Shown here one piece after another: positions 34,179 through 45,319 of a stretch of 64,000 nt of DNA. How positions within the stretch are numbered: position 1 is the stretch's first letter; every line of letters begins with the position of its first letter. The notes under the pieces are model-generated. The model was not told where the DNA came from and ran no database searches. It saw only the letters and a program-made list of their open reading frames with translations. Both the position numbers and the translations under genes were made by a program. Location of the stretch: contig JAGFNQ010006467.1 in the NCBI GenBank assembly GCA_024364735.1, forward strand, positions 36,215-100,214, given 5' to 3'. The stretch is from Boesenbergia rotunda (lineage: Eukaryota > Streptophyta > Magnoliopsida > Zingiberales > Zingiberaceae).

Positions 34179-34315
34179 ATTAACAGTCCATCAAAAGGAA
34201 TCATAGGTTCCAAAATACCTATGAAATTCAAGTGAAATTGATTTTTTAGAAATAGAACTCTTCAAATTGAAGAAGAATTACCAATGCCCCTGATATTCCA
34301 AATCATTTCTGCCAT
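34179..34315 (-). pseudogene. LINE ORF2 start (N-terminal fragment)
   Basis: ATG 34315 opens MAEMIWNIRGIGNSSS, the usual opening of plant L1 ORF2 endonuclease. It is followed by a stop and then LEPMIPFDGLLI before element D cuts it at 34178. The ORF1 stop TAA and this ATG share one base (TAATG). Confidence 0.85.
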
Positions 34316-36081
34316 TAAAACATTTGAGAGTAAGAAACCCTTTGTGTTTGAGATTTACTTCTTGTAACCCGATGGGATGTATCAGGAGGAGCCTTTTTAT
34401 TAGTTTCCTTTCTTGGGGAACTCTGTTGTATACATTTAGATAAGGAATTTGTCCTCTGGAGCATTCCTCTTTCCCCTTCATCAGATTCCAATTCCTCCAA
34501 AAAGGATATAGATTTTTCTAAATTCCCAGAATCTTTTTGATTATCTGATAACAAAGGAAAACCATGTTGATGCTGATCCACTTGTATTTGATTAATATTA
34601 CAATCTTCCTTTTGATCATTTACTATTTCTCTAGATGCTAAACATTTCTGAAAATTCTGTGACATTTTCTGTTCAGTTAACCTTTCTTCTTCCACATCTG
34701 TTGCCTCTGCAGAAAGCTCGACTACTATTGCCTTGCCTTTGTCATTTTTCTTGTTAATATCTTCCAAAACAGGAAGGAAAATTTTGTTCCTCATTTTCCT
34801 GTGTCTCTTTTCTTTGGATATTTATTAGAAATGTCCTCTTCAATAGAATTCTGAACTGCTCTGTATTCTTTTCTATTTTCCTTATCATTCCTATTTCTGG
34901 ATTCATCCCTTTTATCTATACCATCTCCTATTTCCATCAAAAAAATCAGCATTTGGCTCAATATTTTCTTCCTGTTCCTCATCCACTAAAGTATCCAACA
35001 TATGAAATTGATTTCCAAAAGCATTTTCCACCCTATTTACATTGAATTGGTGTTCTGTTTCTTTTTGTTTCTGCTCCCAAATTTGTTGCCCTGTTTTATT
35101 AATTTCTCCAGCTTTTGTAGCAACAGAGAAACCTCCATTTCCTTTACCAATTCCTTCTGTATATTTTTGATTCAATTTAACTCGCAAATCAACAGCTGGT
35201 AACTTATCTGATCTGTTTTTGCCCCAATCAGGCTTTGGCCGATTTCCTTTTACATTACATTCTTCAGTTGAATGTCCCAAATGGAAACAATGAATACAAT
35301 ACTTTGGATACTTTTCATATACTACCCTTTGTAAGCGCTTTTCCTCACCAATACCAATCCAGAAATCTTCTATCATTGGTTCTAATAGATTTATTTCCAC
35401 ACAAACTCGTGCCATATATAACCTAGATCCATCAGCCGTGGCTTCATCGATTTTGATTGGCATTCCCACTATCCTTGTTGCTGAATATAGACTAGTTTTA
35501 TTGAACATATGGATTGGGAAATCTGGAAACTGTATCCAAACAAGAACAACTGATGATTCTGATTCATAGGAGAAATGAGGAGACCATTTGAATATGCGTA
35601 AGGGCACCCCTCCAATATACCAGATACCTCTTGCCCAAACTCTTGCCATGTCTTCATTAGAAGTTAAATGCAAGAAAATATGTCCCGCACACAGAAATCG
35701 TATATTGTAAAAACTGGATAACCCTAGATTTTTGAAAGCTTGCATTGTAACAGCGAGGCAAGGTCGTTTACCTGAGAATTTTCCAATGAGGGAAAATTTA
35801 TAAGAATCAGCCATTGCCGAGACCTCCTCCTCCATGTAGAAGATGCCAGGTTTGTTATTATAGATTGTCGCCTCCTTGACTACTTCTCCAATCTCAGCGA
35901 ATTCCTTCTTTGAAGCATGGGGCGAGCTTGGCCTCAAAATTGCAGCGTATGTAACTGATCGATCCCGTGGCGCCGCCTGTTGTGGCTGAGTTCCCTCCGT
36001 AGCTTGTGAACCCTCCGTACGGTTACAAAATATGTAAAGGAACACCAATGTGGAGCTGTTAGGGAAGGTGTTGATCATCAT
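34315..36081 (-). pseudogene. LINE ORF1 with DUF4283 and CCHC zinc knuckle
   Basis: One frame from about 36081 to the TAA at 34317-34315, interrupted by two compensating frameshifts between about 34950 and 34800. The 389-codon main part contains a DUF4283 RNA-binding-type region (SLIGKFSGKRPCLAVTMQAF, MARVWARGIWYIGGVPLRIF). A zinc knuckle YCIHCFHLGHSTEEC lies at about residue 265. The C-terminal part (34794-34315) is polar and Lys/Glu-rich. ORF1 proteins coat the LINE RNA. The N-terminus may be truncated, since the frame runs straight into MULE sequence near 36075. Confidence 0.82.
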
Positions 36082-37510
36082 GCATGCTCTTCATCATTTG
36101 TTGCTTCTTTTGTTGAAGAGCAATTTCTTCATAATGAACAATACAAACCAAGTATGATTATATCAGATATTAAAGTTAGATTTGGAGTGACCATATTATA
36201 CAGAAAAGCATACATAGTTAGGGAGAAAGCATTGAAAAAGGTTGTCGGAGATTATGATGAGGCATATAGAGATCTTCCACAATATCTGCGTGAGTTAAGA
36301 GCTAGAGATCCTAAAACTTATGTGACACTATACAGGAATGGTGACAATCAGTTCCAGCAGTGTTTTTGGGGTTTTGGTGCTTGCAGAAGGGCGTTCAGGT
36401 CTTATTTAAGTAGACTTATAGGAATTGATGTCACACACTTAAGAGGAAAGTATCTGGGTGTATTGTTGATTGCTACGACGATTGATGGTAATGACAATGT
36501 TCTCCTAGTTGCCTTTGCAATTGCTGAAGTTGAATGTGGGTATGCATGGGAGTGGTTTTTGGAGCATACAAAGAGGTACTTTGCTGTTGATGATCACTCA
36601 ATCACCATAGTATCAGATAGACATCGGGGCATTATATCAGTAGTTAGAAAAGTCTACACAAACGCACATCATGCTTTTTGTTGCCACCACATGTCTTGTA
36701 TTATGGTAACTGATACTGGAAGTAGGGATGCTTTAGGTTTGTTTTGGGCAGCAGCACAAGCCAACACAACACTCCAATATGATATGATAATACAGACAAT
36801 GCTTGAAAAACATCTAGATGCCCATAAGTGGCTTCAGAACATTGACCCTAAAAGGTGGGCAAATGCACATTTTACTGGGAGAAGGTATAGAATGCTTACC
36901 ACGAATTGTGTGGAGAGCTTAAATACTTTGTTCAAGTCCACACGTGAGCTTCCCATAAATAGGTTAATTGATACTACCAGAAGAAAAGTAGCTCAATGGT
37001 TCTTTTACCGTAGAGAGGAAGTCTCCAAATGACATGTTGCTTTGACACCTCATGCTACAAAATAAATGGATTCAAGGAGAGAGAAAACTAGAGCTTATAA
37101 GGTTCACCCTTACTCTCAATCAGAAATGGAAGTAGAAAAATGGGGTACTTTATACATTATTGATTTGAAAATTTTTTTTTGTCATTGTGGGGAGTTTCAA
37201 ATTTCAGGACTCCCTTGCTCACATGCTATTACCGTAATCATTCACAGGAGCATTATTTTTATTCAGAAACTTGGAAGTGGGTTTACATGGATCGTATTTT
37301 ACCTTGTAGAAGCAAGCAGTTTTGGCCTATAGGCGTAAATGACATTATAGTTCTCAGTCCCCGTAGCCTTGTGCAGCCTGGTAGATGAAAGAAGGCACGG
37401 ATTGAGTCCAGACACAGTGGCAAGGTGAAACTAAAATACAATCGATGCAAACAACTTGACCACAATAGAAGGACATGTAGAATGCCGCCAGCATCAAGGT
37501 CTTGAGTTAA
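36075..37510 (+). pseudogene. mudrA-like: MULE (mudrA-like) transposase, broken
   Basis: Coding similarity begins at about 36080 (SSSFVASFVEEQF), upstream of the first ATG of the 292-codon frame at 36154. The N-terminal part is cut by the LINE. The MULE DDE core shows GIDVTHLRGKYLGVL (Asp92 of the frame), ITIVSDRHRGI (Asp155) and NCVESLNTLF (Glu254). Stops at 37030 and 37063 precede a SWIM zinc finger (CHCGEFQISGLPCSH, ~37180). A frameshift near 37215 follows, then KQFWPIGVNDIIVL, and a zinc-knuckle remnant CKQLDHNRRTC near 37450. The intact enzyme would excise and insert the transposon; this one is a pseudogene. Confidence 0.88.
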
Positions 37511-38186
37511 TTGGTATATGCATTGTAGGAATATTCTGATTGAAGTGTATATTTTGTAAGCAGGAGAAATGAATGTATATATTTTGTATATTATACAACC
37601 ATAGTATTGTCAAAATACTAGTTGTTGTTAATGTTGTCACTTGAAGAAGTATTTCAATATTATGATACATATCAATGCCTTGTGTAATTCAATGTAAGCA
37701 GAAAAGATCAGTCCTCAGATTTCTGAACCACAAGATTGTTATTTCAGGTCCTGAAGTCGTGAAGTCCTCTATTTTCTGAATATCTGTCAGTTGAGCTCCT
37801 CTTATTTCTGATTTTTTGATTCATTGTTCTGTACCAACTGATACTATATCAACACGTAATTGAGACTCATTACGACTACGTTTGGAAACCAAAAATACTA
37901 TCTGGTAGCTAAACTCTAACTACTGATAATGAGTTTTGAGAAATTCAAATATCCTAGGTCCATCATAAAAATCTCCTTGTGTGCCAAATTCTGAAAATAT
38001 GAGGTCATGATGTGCATGGAATCCAATTGTGGTATGCAATGCCTTGTATTTAGGTACTCTCGAGTTGCAACCTTCTTGTTTCATTATTAAAATATTGTCA
38101 GAACATGTACATTTATATAAAAGATTGTCGTATAAGTATTTAATCATACTTGTAAGCAGGTTTTATTAAATTTTTTGCAATCTGAT
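37511..38186. other. Non-coding stretch 3' of the MULE transposase
   Basis: AT-rich; no gene seen. A short reverse frame (37920-38147) has no recognisable similarity. Confidence 0.5.
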
Positions 38187-38395
38187 TTCAGACCCACATT
38201 GGGCCTGAACCAGAGGCTTTCAGGCTCAACGTGGGCCTAAAATGAGATTATTTCAGGCCCAAGCTAGGCCTGACATGAGTTTATTTCAGGTCCACGCTGG
38301 GCCTGAAATGAGATTATTTCAGGTCCAGCGTGGGCTTGAATCAGTTTGTTTCAGGCCCTGAGTGGGCCTGAAATTAGATTGTTTCAAATGATTAC
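38187..38395. repeat. GGCCTGAAA hairpin-repeat cluster 1
   Basis: About six units of roughly 34 bp. Each is an inverted repeat with arms close to TTTCAGGCCCA and TGGGCCTGAAA around a 2-3-nt centre, joined by TGAGATTAT-like linkers. Confidence 0.88.
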
Positions 38396-39760
38396 ATCAT
38401 AAGCAAATGATTACAGCATAAGCAAGGTTCAATATTACTGATGGTATCGATAACAATTACAGATTATAGCTTATATATTATATAAAAACAAGGATCGAAA
38501 GCAATGTTTCATTGATTTTAAAAGGATTACATACATTGTACAAATATACAATGTTTGTCATGACACTTACATATGCATTGTATGAACAAAGCACAATCGA
38601 ACCTAAAAAAACCAATATTGTCATTGTTCTCATCTTATAAATCCAACCATGAAATCAATTGTTATGTTTAATAAAAAAAACATCATCTTACGATCTGCTT
38701 TGGGTGGGTCCTTGTACTAAAATTTTATTAAAGTCTATCCCAGATATGGAAGGCAATACAAGATATTCCATATCTTGTAATATGACCAGTTTAAATGTTT
38801 GAAAAACACCACCTACACAGATATTACATTAGTAACAATTATATTGCATTGAAACTTTTTGTAGAGGTATATATATGAAATAGAAAACTTAGTTTTTTCA
38901 AATTTGGCAGTGCACCCTTCTGTGACGCCTGAAATGAGATTAATTCAGGCTCACGTTGGGCCTAAAATGAGATTATTTCAGGCCCACACTTGGCCTGAAA
39001 TGAGTTTATTTCAGGCCCATGCTGGGCCTGAAATGAGATTATTTCAGGCCTAGCGTGGGCCTGAATCAGTTTGTTTCAGGTCCTGAGTGGGCATGAATAT
39101 AGATTGTTTCAAATGATTACAGCAAAAACAAGGTTCAATATTACTGATGGTATTGACAACAATTATAGATTATAGCTTATATATTACACAAAAACAAGGA
39201 TCGAAAGCAATGTTTCATTGATTTCAAAAGGATTACATACATTGTCCAAATATATAATGTTTGTCATGACACTTACATATGCATTGTATGAACAAAAGCA
39301 ATATTTACAGATTTATCTTCCAGAACTTGTCTCTCATTATTTTATATCCCACCTGAAATCGATAAACTTTCATTTGCTTTTGGCTAAACTCTGTAGATCT
39401 TTGAAAGTCCAGACTTTCAACATATCGCATAATGAAAAAAGCACAATCCAACCTGAAAAAACCAATATTGTCATTGTTCTCCTCTTATAAATCCAACCAT
39501 GAAATCAATTGTTATGTTTAACAAAAAAAACATCATCTTACGATCTGCTTTGGGTGGGTCCTTGTACTATAATTTTATAAAGTCTGTCCCCGATATGGAA
39601 GGCAATCCTTTATTCCATATCTTGTAATATGACCAGTTCAAATTTTAAAAAAATGCCACCTACACAGATATTACATTAGTAACAATTATATTGCATTGAA
39701 AGTTTTTGTAGATATATGAAATAGAAAACTTACAATTTTTTCAAATTTGGCAGTGTACCC
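38396..39760. repeat. Imperfect tandem duplication of about 0.7 kb
   Basis: The block with GGTTCAATATTACTGATGG, AGCAATGTTTCATTGATTT and GGGTGGGTCCTTGTACTA occurs twice, about 705 bp apart (starting near 38410 and 39115). Each copy is preceded by a hairpin-repeat cluster. The second copy keeps about 140 bp (39297-39440), the catalytic-Cys exon of Ulp1 gene A, which the first lacks. So the left copy is a truncated 3' end of the gene. Confidence 0.8.
38927..39110. repeat. GGCCTGAAA hairpin-repeat cluster 2
   Basis: Five units of the same inverted repeat as cluster 1, with the same order of linkers, so it was copied with the tandem duplication. Confidence 0.88.
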
Positions 39761-41514
39761 TTCTGTGGCGCCGAGAGAATTATAATGATGGATACTACCT
39801 TCCTCGAGGTCAATAATCAATAGATGCCAATGATCATTTGCATTATTTAGAGGACAGATGTTATATCTAATTGGCTTATCTGTATCAGTAGCAATTGTTT
39901 GTTCAAATGCTGCAGCGTGAATAACCTCAAACAGTTCCTATGTTTATTAAAAAGGAAATGTTAGTGGACTAAATTGTAGAAAAAAACAATAAAATAACTT
40001 GCTAATTTACTTACATCTAACCCCACCCCACAGAATATGGAGGGGTGGTATGGTGAGTTACAGGATTTTACTTCATTTACAAGAATTGCCCAGTATATAT
40101 TTATGCAATCCCCGGTGGTGTAGTCATTCCAATCAAATATTGTCAAAAATGATTGCATATCTAATGAAAATGTCCCATTCGACCATACTGGATTATTCTG
40201 ATACCTACGTGAACACAATATAAGCAACTTAATAAGAAGGTGAATGAATAAATTTTATTAATGAATGAGAATAATCATAATTGTTTTACAAATTCATGCA
40301 ATCGCAATAACAACTAACTCACTTTAATTTACTAAGCTTTAATAAGGTTTCAGTAATCTCTGCATCTTTATTCTTCTTAAAAAATGCCTTGGCATTCTTC
40401 AAGATTTTACTTTTCACCTTTTGAATTTCTTTTGCTTTAGCTGCCTGTTATTCAGATATGTTTGTTTAGGTTGAGGTTGCAGATGTTGTTGTTTGTGTTG
40501 TAGTTTGTGACATTGATGGGGCAGGAGCCTCCGCATCTTGATCTTCATCTTCATCCTCATCCTGAACAACTTCTTTGCCCTTGCCTTTGGCCTCGTAGGC
40601 TGGTCTGACCTGAGTTATTTTCCTTTTTTTGGCAAGTAGCTCACCTTCATCTGACCCTTTGCTTTCCAATTGTTTATGCAGCTTCATGATTCTCTGGTTA
40701 GCCTAGAGTATGATCGTTTCTCTTACAGCTGTTATTTTTTTGTAGTGCTCATCTTGGTTTTTAAGTTGGGAATCTTTATCACTAATTATTGTATCCTTTT
40801 CAGCAATTTCATCTTTTTGTTTAAGCTGAGACTCCTTCTCTGCAATTATTATTTCCTTCTGAGCAATAATTTGATCCTTATCACTGATGGCTGTTGCCCT
40901 GTTAATTTTAACATCCTCCAAACTTTTAAGTGCTATAGTTAATTATTGTTGTAAGGTATCAATTTGTTCTTGTTTTTCTATACATAGATTGCAGGCTTCA
41001 ATTTCAAAGGCCTATAGCCTTCCTTCTGCTACCTGGCTTCCTTCTGGTGCATGCTATAATAACTCACAGTGTACCTCAACTGGTTGAGGTGGAGGAGAGT
41101 AGAGAGGTACCAAATCAAGCTCTGACTCAGCCAGAATTAAATCAACAATAATTAAATTTGTGGCCACACGGTCTATCCTCCTCTTGATACTCTCAACATG
41201 GGCTTTAGGCCAAGTCCAGCGAAGTATTCTTGGAAATCTATGAGGATGTTCTGGAGCAGCAATACTAATATGTTCACTCAACCATACTTGCAACATGATT
41301 ATATTCTATAATTAATATCCATCATATCATATATGAGCAGGTATATGTACTCTAACTTACAGCCAAAATATTTGGAAATCCCTTGAGCAAGGGAGCCTTG
41401 CCCGTTTGGCTTGAATCACCTACATTTGTTCTATGCCTTAGTGTAACCTCCTTTCCAATGGAATCCAACTGAGGAACCATGAAATTGTAGACGGCATTGC
41501 ACCAATTATAGGTT

Positions 41515-41583
41515 GTTAGGTTGTCAAAATCATCTACGCAATCAATTAGTGACAGGGCAGGAATGACAAGTATGCTGCTAGTA
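41515..41583. repeat. Left copy of a 69-bp direct duplication
   Basis: GTTAGGTTGTCAAAATCATC... to GCTGCTAGTA. It repeats at 42562-42630 with about three differences and is part of a gene A exon. Confidence 0.9.
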
Positions 41584-41800
41584 GAAGATAGAAGAGCCCA
41601 GATTCCAAATGAACAAATTCAAACTCGAAAAAGATCTTTCTGATTCTCGAAAAATAAGGGGCAAAGGGATTGATCGAGAAAGATTTCTTGTTCTTATCTT
41701 ATTATAAGATTACAAGATCGTGATTTGATCCGCATATGTTTGGTAAAAAGAATAATCTTCCCCTTTCCTTTGATCATAAATGGAATGTGTTCGATTGGAA
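41584..41800. other. 217-bp filler DNA of unknown origin
   Basis: Sits between the 69-bp duplicate and the solo LTR. It does not match either element or the gene A exon, and I could not place its source. Confidence 0.6.
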
Positions 41801-42561
41801 TGATGCGAACCCAAAGAGAAGAAGTCTCAAGAACACACAACAAATGGAAGAAAGAGAGAAAGATAGTTTAAATCGAAAAGATGGAGAATGAAAGAAAGAA
41901 ACCTCGACCCAATGCTTAAGGAAGCACGAACCTTGGTATAGAAGAAGAAGAGGATAGACGCCACAACCTTGGGATGGAGGTTGATAAGTCTTGAACGCCA
42001 CAAGGGGATGCTTGATAAGTTCTGTCTTAATGAAGAACCAACAAGTGAGAGCCTCACCATGTAGTAGATTGAATAAGCCAAAAGTTACATGTTGTGGCCG
42101 CCACCCCCTTAATTTATAGCTATAGGGTGACCTAAAAACCCTAAAAGGCCAAAAGGAAGCTCATTTAGTAGAGGCCTATGTAGACTACATAGGCCTGTTG
42201 AGCTCTTGACACCATTATAACCCAAATAAAGCTAGAAATTGGGCATAAATTGAACCCACAAAATTAACATATCCCTCTTACATAGACAAGAGACTAAGGA
42301 GACTAGTTAAGCTTATCTAAGGCTTGAATTAGGTTGACTAAGCCGTATGACTTGCTCTTGGTCAAACCTTCTTCAATGGTAGCTTTGGCTTTCACATCTT
42401 CAATTAGCACATTAAGTGCTTCTTTCATCTTTTTAGCCTTAGCCCTTGTAATTGGGCCTCCTTTGATGCATAATGGATCATCAACATCTTCTAGAGTGGG
42501 TTGAGCATGATCCATATCGTTAGCTTGTTGGGCAACTTGTTCACCTCCTTTGTCTCCATCA
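41801..42561 (-). repeat. Solo LTR of the Gypsy 1 family
   Basis: 761 bp from TGATGCGAAC to TCTCCATCA, matching 24022-24780 and including the GGPITRAKAKKM coding stretch. It lacks a simple 5-bp duplication: the right side is GTTAG, but the left neighbour is filler. Confidence 0.9.
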
Positions 42562-42630
42562 GTTAGGTTGTCAAAATCATCTACGCAATCAATTAGTGAT
42601 AGGGCAAGAATAACAAGTATGCTGCTAGTA
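42562..42630. repeat. Right copy of the 69-bp direct duplication
   Basis: Begins exactly at the LTR end and continues into the original gene A exon (through CCACAAAATAG). Confidence 0.9.
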
Positions 42631-43178
42631 CCACAAAATAGAACTGTAGAAAAAAATAGAGTATATACAACTGACAATAGAGCTTGGCAGAACAACTTGA
42701 CTCTTCAAAATACTGCTTGTACAGTGGGCTGGAGGCCTCGTTCAAATCAAGTTGGACTATCTCTCCATTGTCAGGTAGCCCTAGAATAAGTGATATATCA
42801 ATCTTTGTGAATTTCAGATTTTTCCCATGGAATACAAAGCTCTGTTCTTCTTCATCTCAATTATCGAACATATTTTGAACCTGGGGTCTTACACATGAAG
42901 TATTAGGGAGGTCCAGGACCCAACAAAAGGGTGTATCTCGAAGCAACTGTTCTTGTGCTGGTGTGGGTGGAACTGAACCAATAAAATTTTAGAAATGGCA
43001 AAGGCTACTTTTCCAGTTCATTCGTTTAGTTCGACCTCTGTTGACAAAACTTGTATAGTTGCTAAACAATTTTCTTTTTCCTTGTGTCAACTATTTTTTT
43101 TACTTCCACCAGGGCCTTGCTGTTTCTTCGATTTTTTGGAAGCAGGTTGCTTTGAAGATGATCTTTTTGGCGCCATTC

Positions 43179-43992
43179 CGAACTTAACAACCATCAAACA
43201 AAAATTATTTGACACAAACAAATATAACACTTAGATTTCGTTCATAAAGATCCTCCTCATATTTGGTCAAGGAGTGAAGACTATCGCTAACCCTAGGTCA
43301 AAAGCAAAAAATAAATGAAAAACTAAATATGGGGGTACGTACATTTCCACTAGTCCGATGAGGAGGACGTCGCCCACACGACTCCAATTGACGAAAGCAC
43401 GCTAGAACTTCAAATGCCCAGAACCCAGGAGCTACAAGACGATTGCATACGACTAGGATCCCGAGCACGCTTTAAACCTCCATCACTGCTGGGCCTGATA
43501 TAATAGGATTTCAGGCACAACGCGGGCCTTATTTTTTATATGTATTATTTATTAATTTGAGTTATATTTATTTGTATTTGAAATATATAACATCTACATA
43601 ACATTTATTTTTATAACTCAATGATATAACATCTGTATTATTCCTTTGTCATACATAACTCTGATTGATTTATATTTTTATTGATTTTGTATTTATAATT
43701 TTGTTTATTTTGTGTTTATATGTATTTTTGAAGTGGAAACATATGTATTATTTATAATGTTTCTTGGGTGGAAACATATTTTGTAGTTATAATGTTTCCT
43801 TGGTGGAAACATTCCTTGGTTATAACATATGTATTTATAATTTTATTGATTATGTATTATTCTTTGGTCTTATTTATTTTTATTTATCTACATAAAATTT
43901 ATTTATAATTTATATGTATAACATCTATATAACATTTATAATTTTATTTCCTCAATATTGTATTTATTTTATATTTTTATAACTCAAGTAAT
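43179..43992. other. Upstream of gene A, AT-rich, one hairpin unit
   Basis: Contains a single degenerate GGCCTGA/TTTCAGGC unit at 43493-43530, then a very AT-rich stretch with ATGTATTATTTATAATGTTT words and a short GTGGAAACAT repeat (43730-43810). No gene seen apart from the possible promoter of gene A. Confidence 0.5.
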
Positions 43993-44100
43993 TTCGGGCC
44001 CTGTGTGGGCCTGAAATCATGTGATTTCAGGCCCACACTAGGCCTGAAATCATGTGATTTCAGGCTCATCGTGGGTCTTAATTCAAGTTATTTCAACCCC
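43993..44100. repeat. GGCCTGAAA hairpin-repeat cluster 3
   Basis: Three units end with TTCAAGTTATTTCAACCCCT and CTTGGAT, directly before the 158-bp minisatellite. The same ending follows the minisatellite on its right. Confidence 0.88.
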
Positions 44101-45319
44101 TACTTGGATATTTGGATTTCTGAAAACCCTATACCAATAGTTAGAGTAGAGGTAGGAGATGGTATTTTTGGTGACCAACCCTCTAATTTTACAATATTAT
44201 GGTGGAAAAAGATACTCTGTAGGTCTTTCAGTGAGTTTCCACCCAAACCCACTGATGAACCTAGAATATTTGGATTTCTAAAAACCCTATAGAAATAGTT
44301 AGAGTAGAGCTGGGAGATTGTATTTTTGGTGACCAACCCTCTAATTTTACAACATTATGGTGGAAAAAGATAATCTGTAGGTCTATCAGTGAGTTTCCAC
44401 CCAAACCCACTTATGGACCTAGGATATTTGGATTTCTGAAAACCCTATACCAATAGTTAGAGTAGAGGTGGGAGGTGGTATTTTTGGTGACCAACCCTCT
44501 AATTTTACAACATTATGGTGGAAAAGGATACTCTATAGGTCTATCAGTGAGTTTCCACCCAAACCCTCTGATAGACCTAGGATATTTGGATTTCTGAAAA
44601 CCCTATATCAATAGTTAAAGTAGAGGTAGGAGATAGTATTTTTGGTGACCAACCCACTAATTTTATAACATTATGGTGGAAATAGATACTCTGTAGGTCT
44701 ATCAGTGAGTTTCCACCCAAACCCACTGATGGACCTAGGATATTTGGATTTCTGAAAATCCTACACCAATAGATAGAGTAGAGGTAGGAGATGATATTTT
44801 TGGTGACCAACCCTCTACTTTTACAACATTATGGTGGAAAAGGATACTCTGTAGGTCTATTAGTGAGTTTCCACCCAAACCCACTGATAGACCTAGGATA
44901 TTTGGATTTCTAAAAACCCTATACCAATATTTAGAGTAGAGCTGGGAGATGATATTTTTGGTGACCAAACCTCTAATTTTACAACATTATGGTGGAAAAA
45001 GATACTCTGTAGGTCTATCAGTGAGTTTCCACCCAAACCCACTGATGGACCTAGGATATTTGGATTTCTGAAAATCCTATACAAATAGTTAGAGTAGAGG
45101 TGGGAGATGGTATTTTTGGTGACCAACCCTCTAATTTTACAACATTATGGTGGAAAAAGATACTCTATAGGTCTATCAGTGAGTTTCCACCCAAACCCAC
45201 CGATGGACCTAGGATATTTGGATTTCTGAAAAACCCTATACAAATAGTTAGAGTAGAGCTGGGAGATTGTATTTTTGGTGACCAACCCTCTAATTTTACA
45301 ACATTATGGTGGAAAAAGA

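Larger units (their letters stand above)
24781..36075 (-). mobile_element. L1-type LINE, split by element D and Gypsy 1
   Basis: Reverse-strand LINE with ORF1 (36081-34315) and ORF2 (starting at 34315). ORF2 is split by the LTR element 27199-34178 and cut off at 24781 by Gypsy 1. Removing element D and one copy of its ATTAA duplication rejoins ORF2 in frame. The 5' end near 36075 abuts MULE transposase coding sequence, so the LINE appears to have inserted there. No MULE sequence is found at any LINE 3' end in the window. Confidence 0.83.
39340..43178 (-). pseudogene. Ulp1/C48 cysteine-protease-like gene A, interrupted by an LTR
   Basis: A multi-exon reverse-strand gene of the type carried by plant MULEs. 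Start: MAPKRSSSKQPASKK (ATG 43178) with an early stop. A plant Ulp1-MULE N-terminal region follows: ISLILGLPDNGEIVQLDLNE near 42780, SLIDCVDDFDNLTTYNW near 41530, and LLKGFPNILA ending at a GTAAG donor near 41360. A basic Lys-rich region and a DK/EK coiled-coil-like stretch (40460-40921) come next. The protease part has ANDHWHLLIIDLEEGS (catalytic His; ~39830), HHYNSLG, and LCFFIMRYVE with the catalytic Cys (~39430). The usual Asp is Asn. A solo LTR and filler split the exon at 41584-42561. A deSUMOylating activity is family knowledge, not shown here. Confidence 0.75.
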
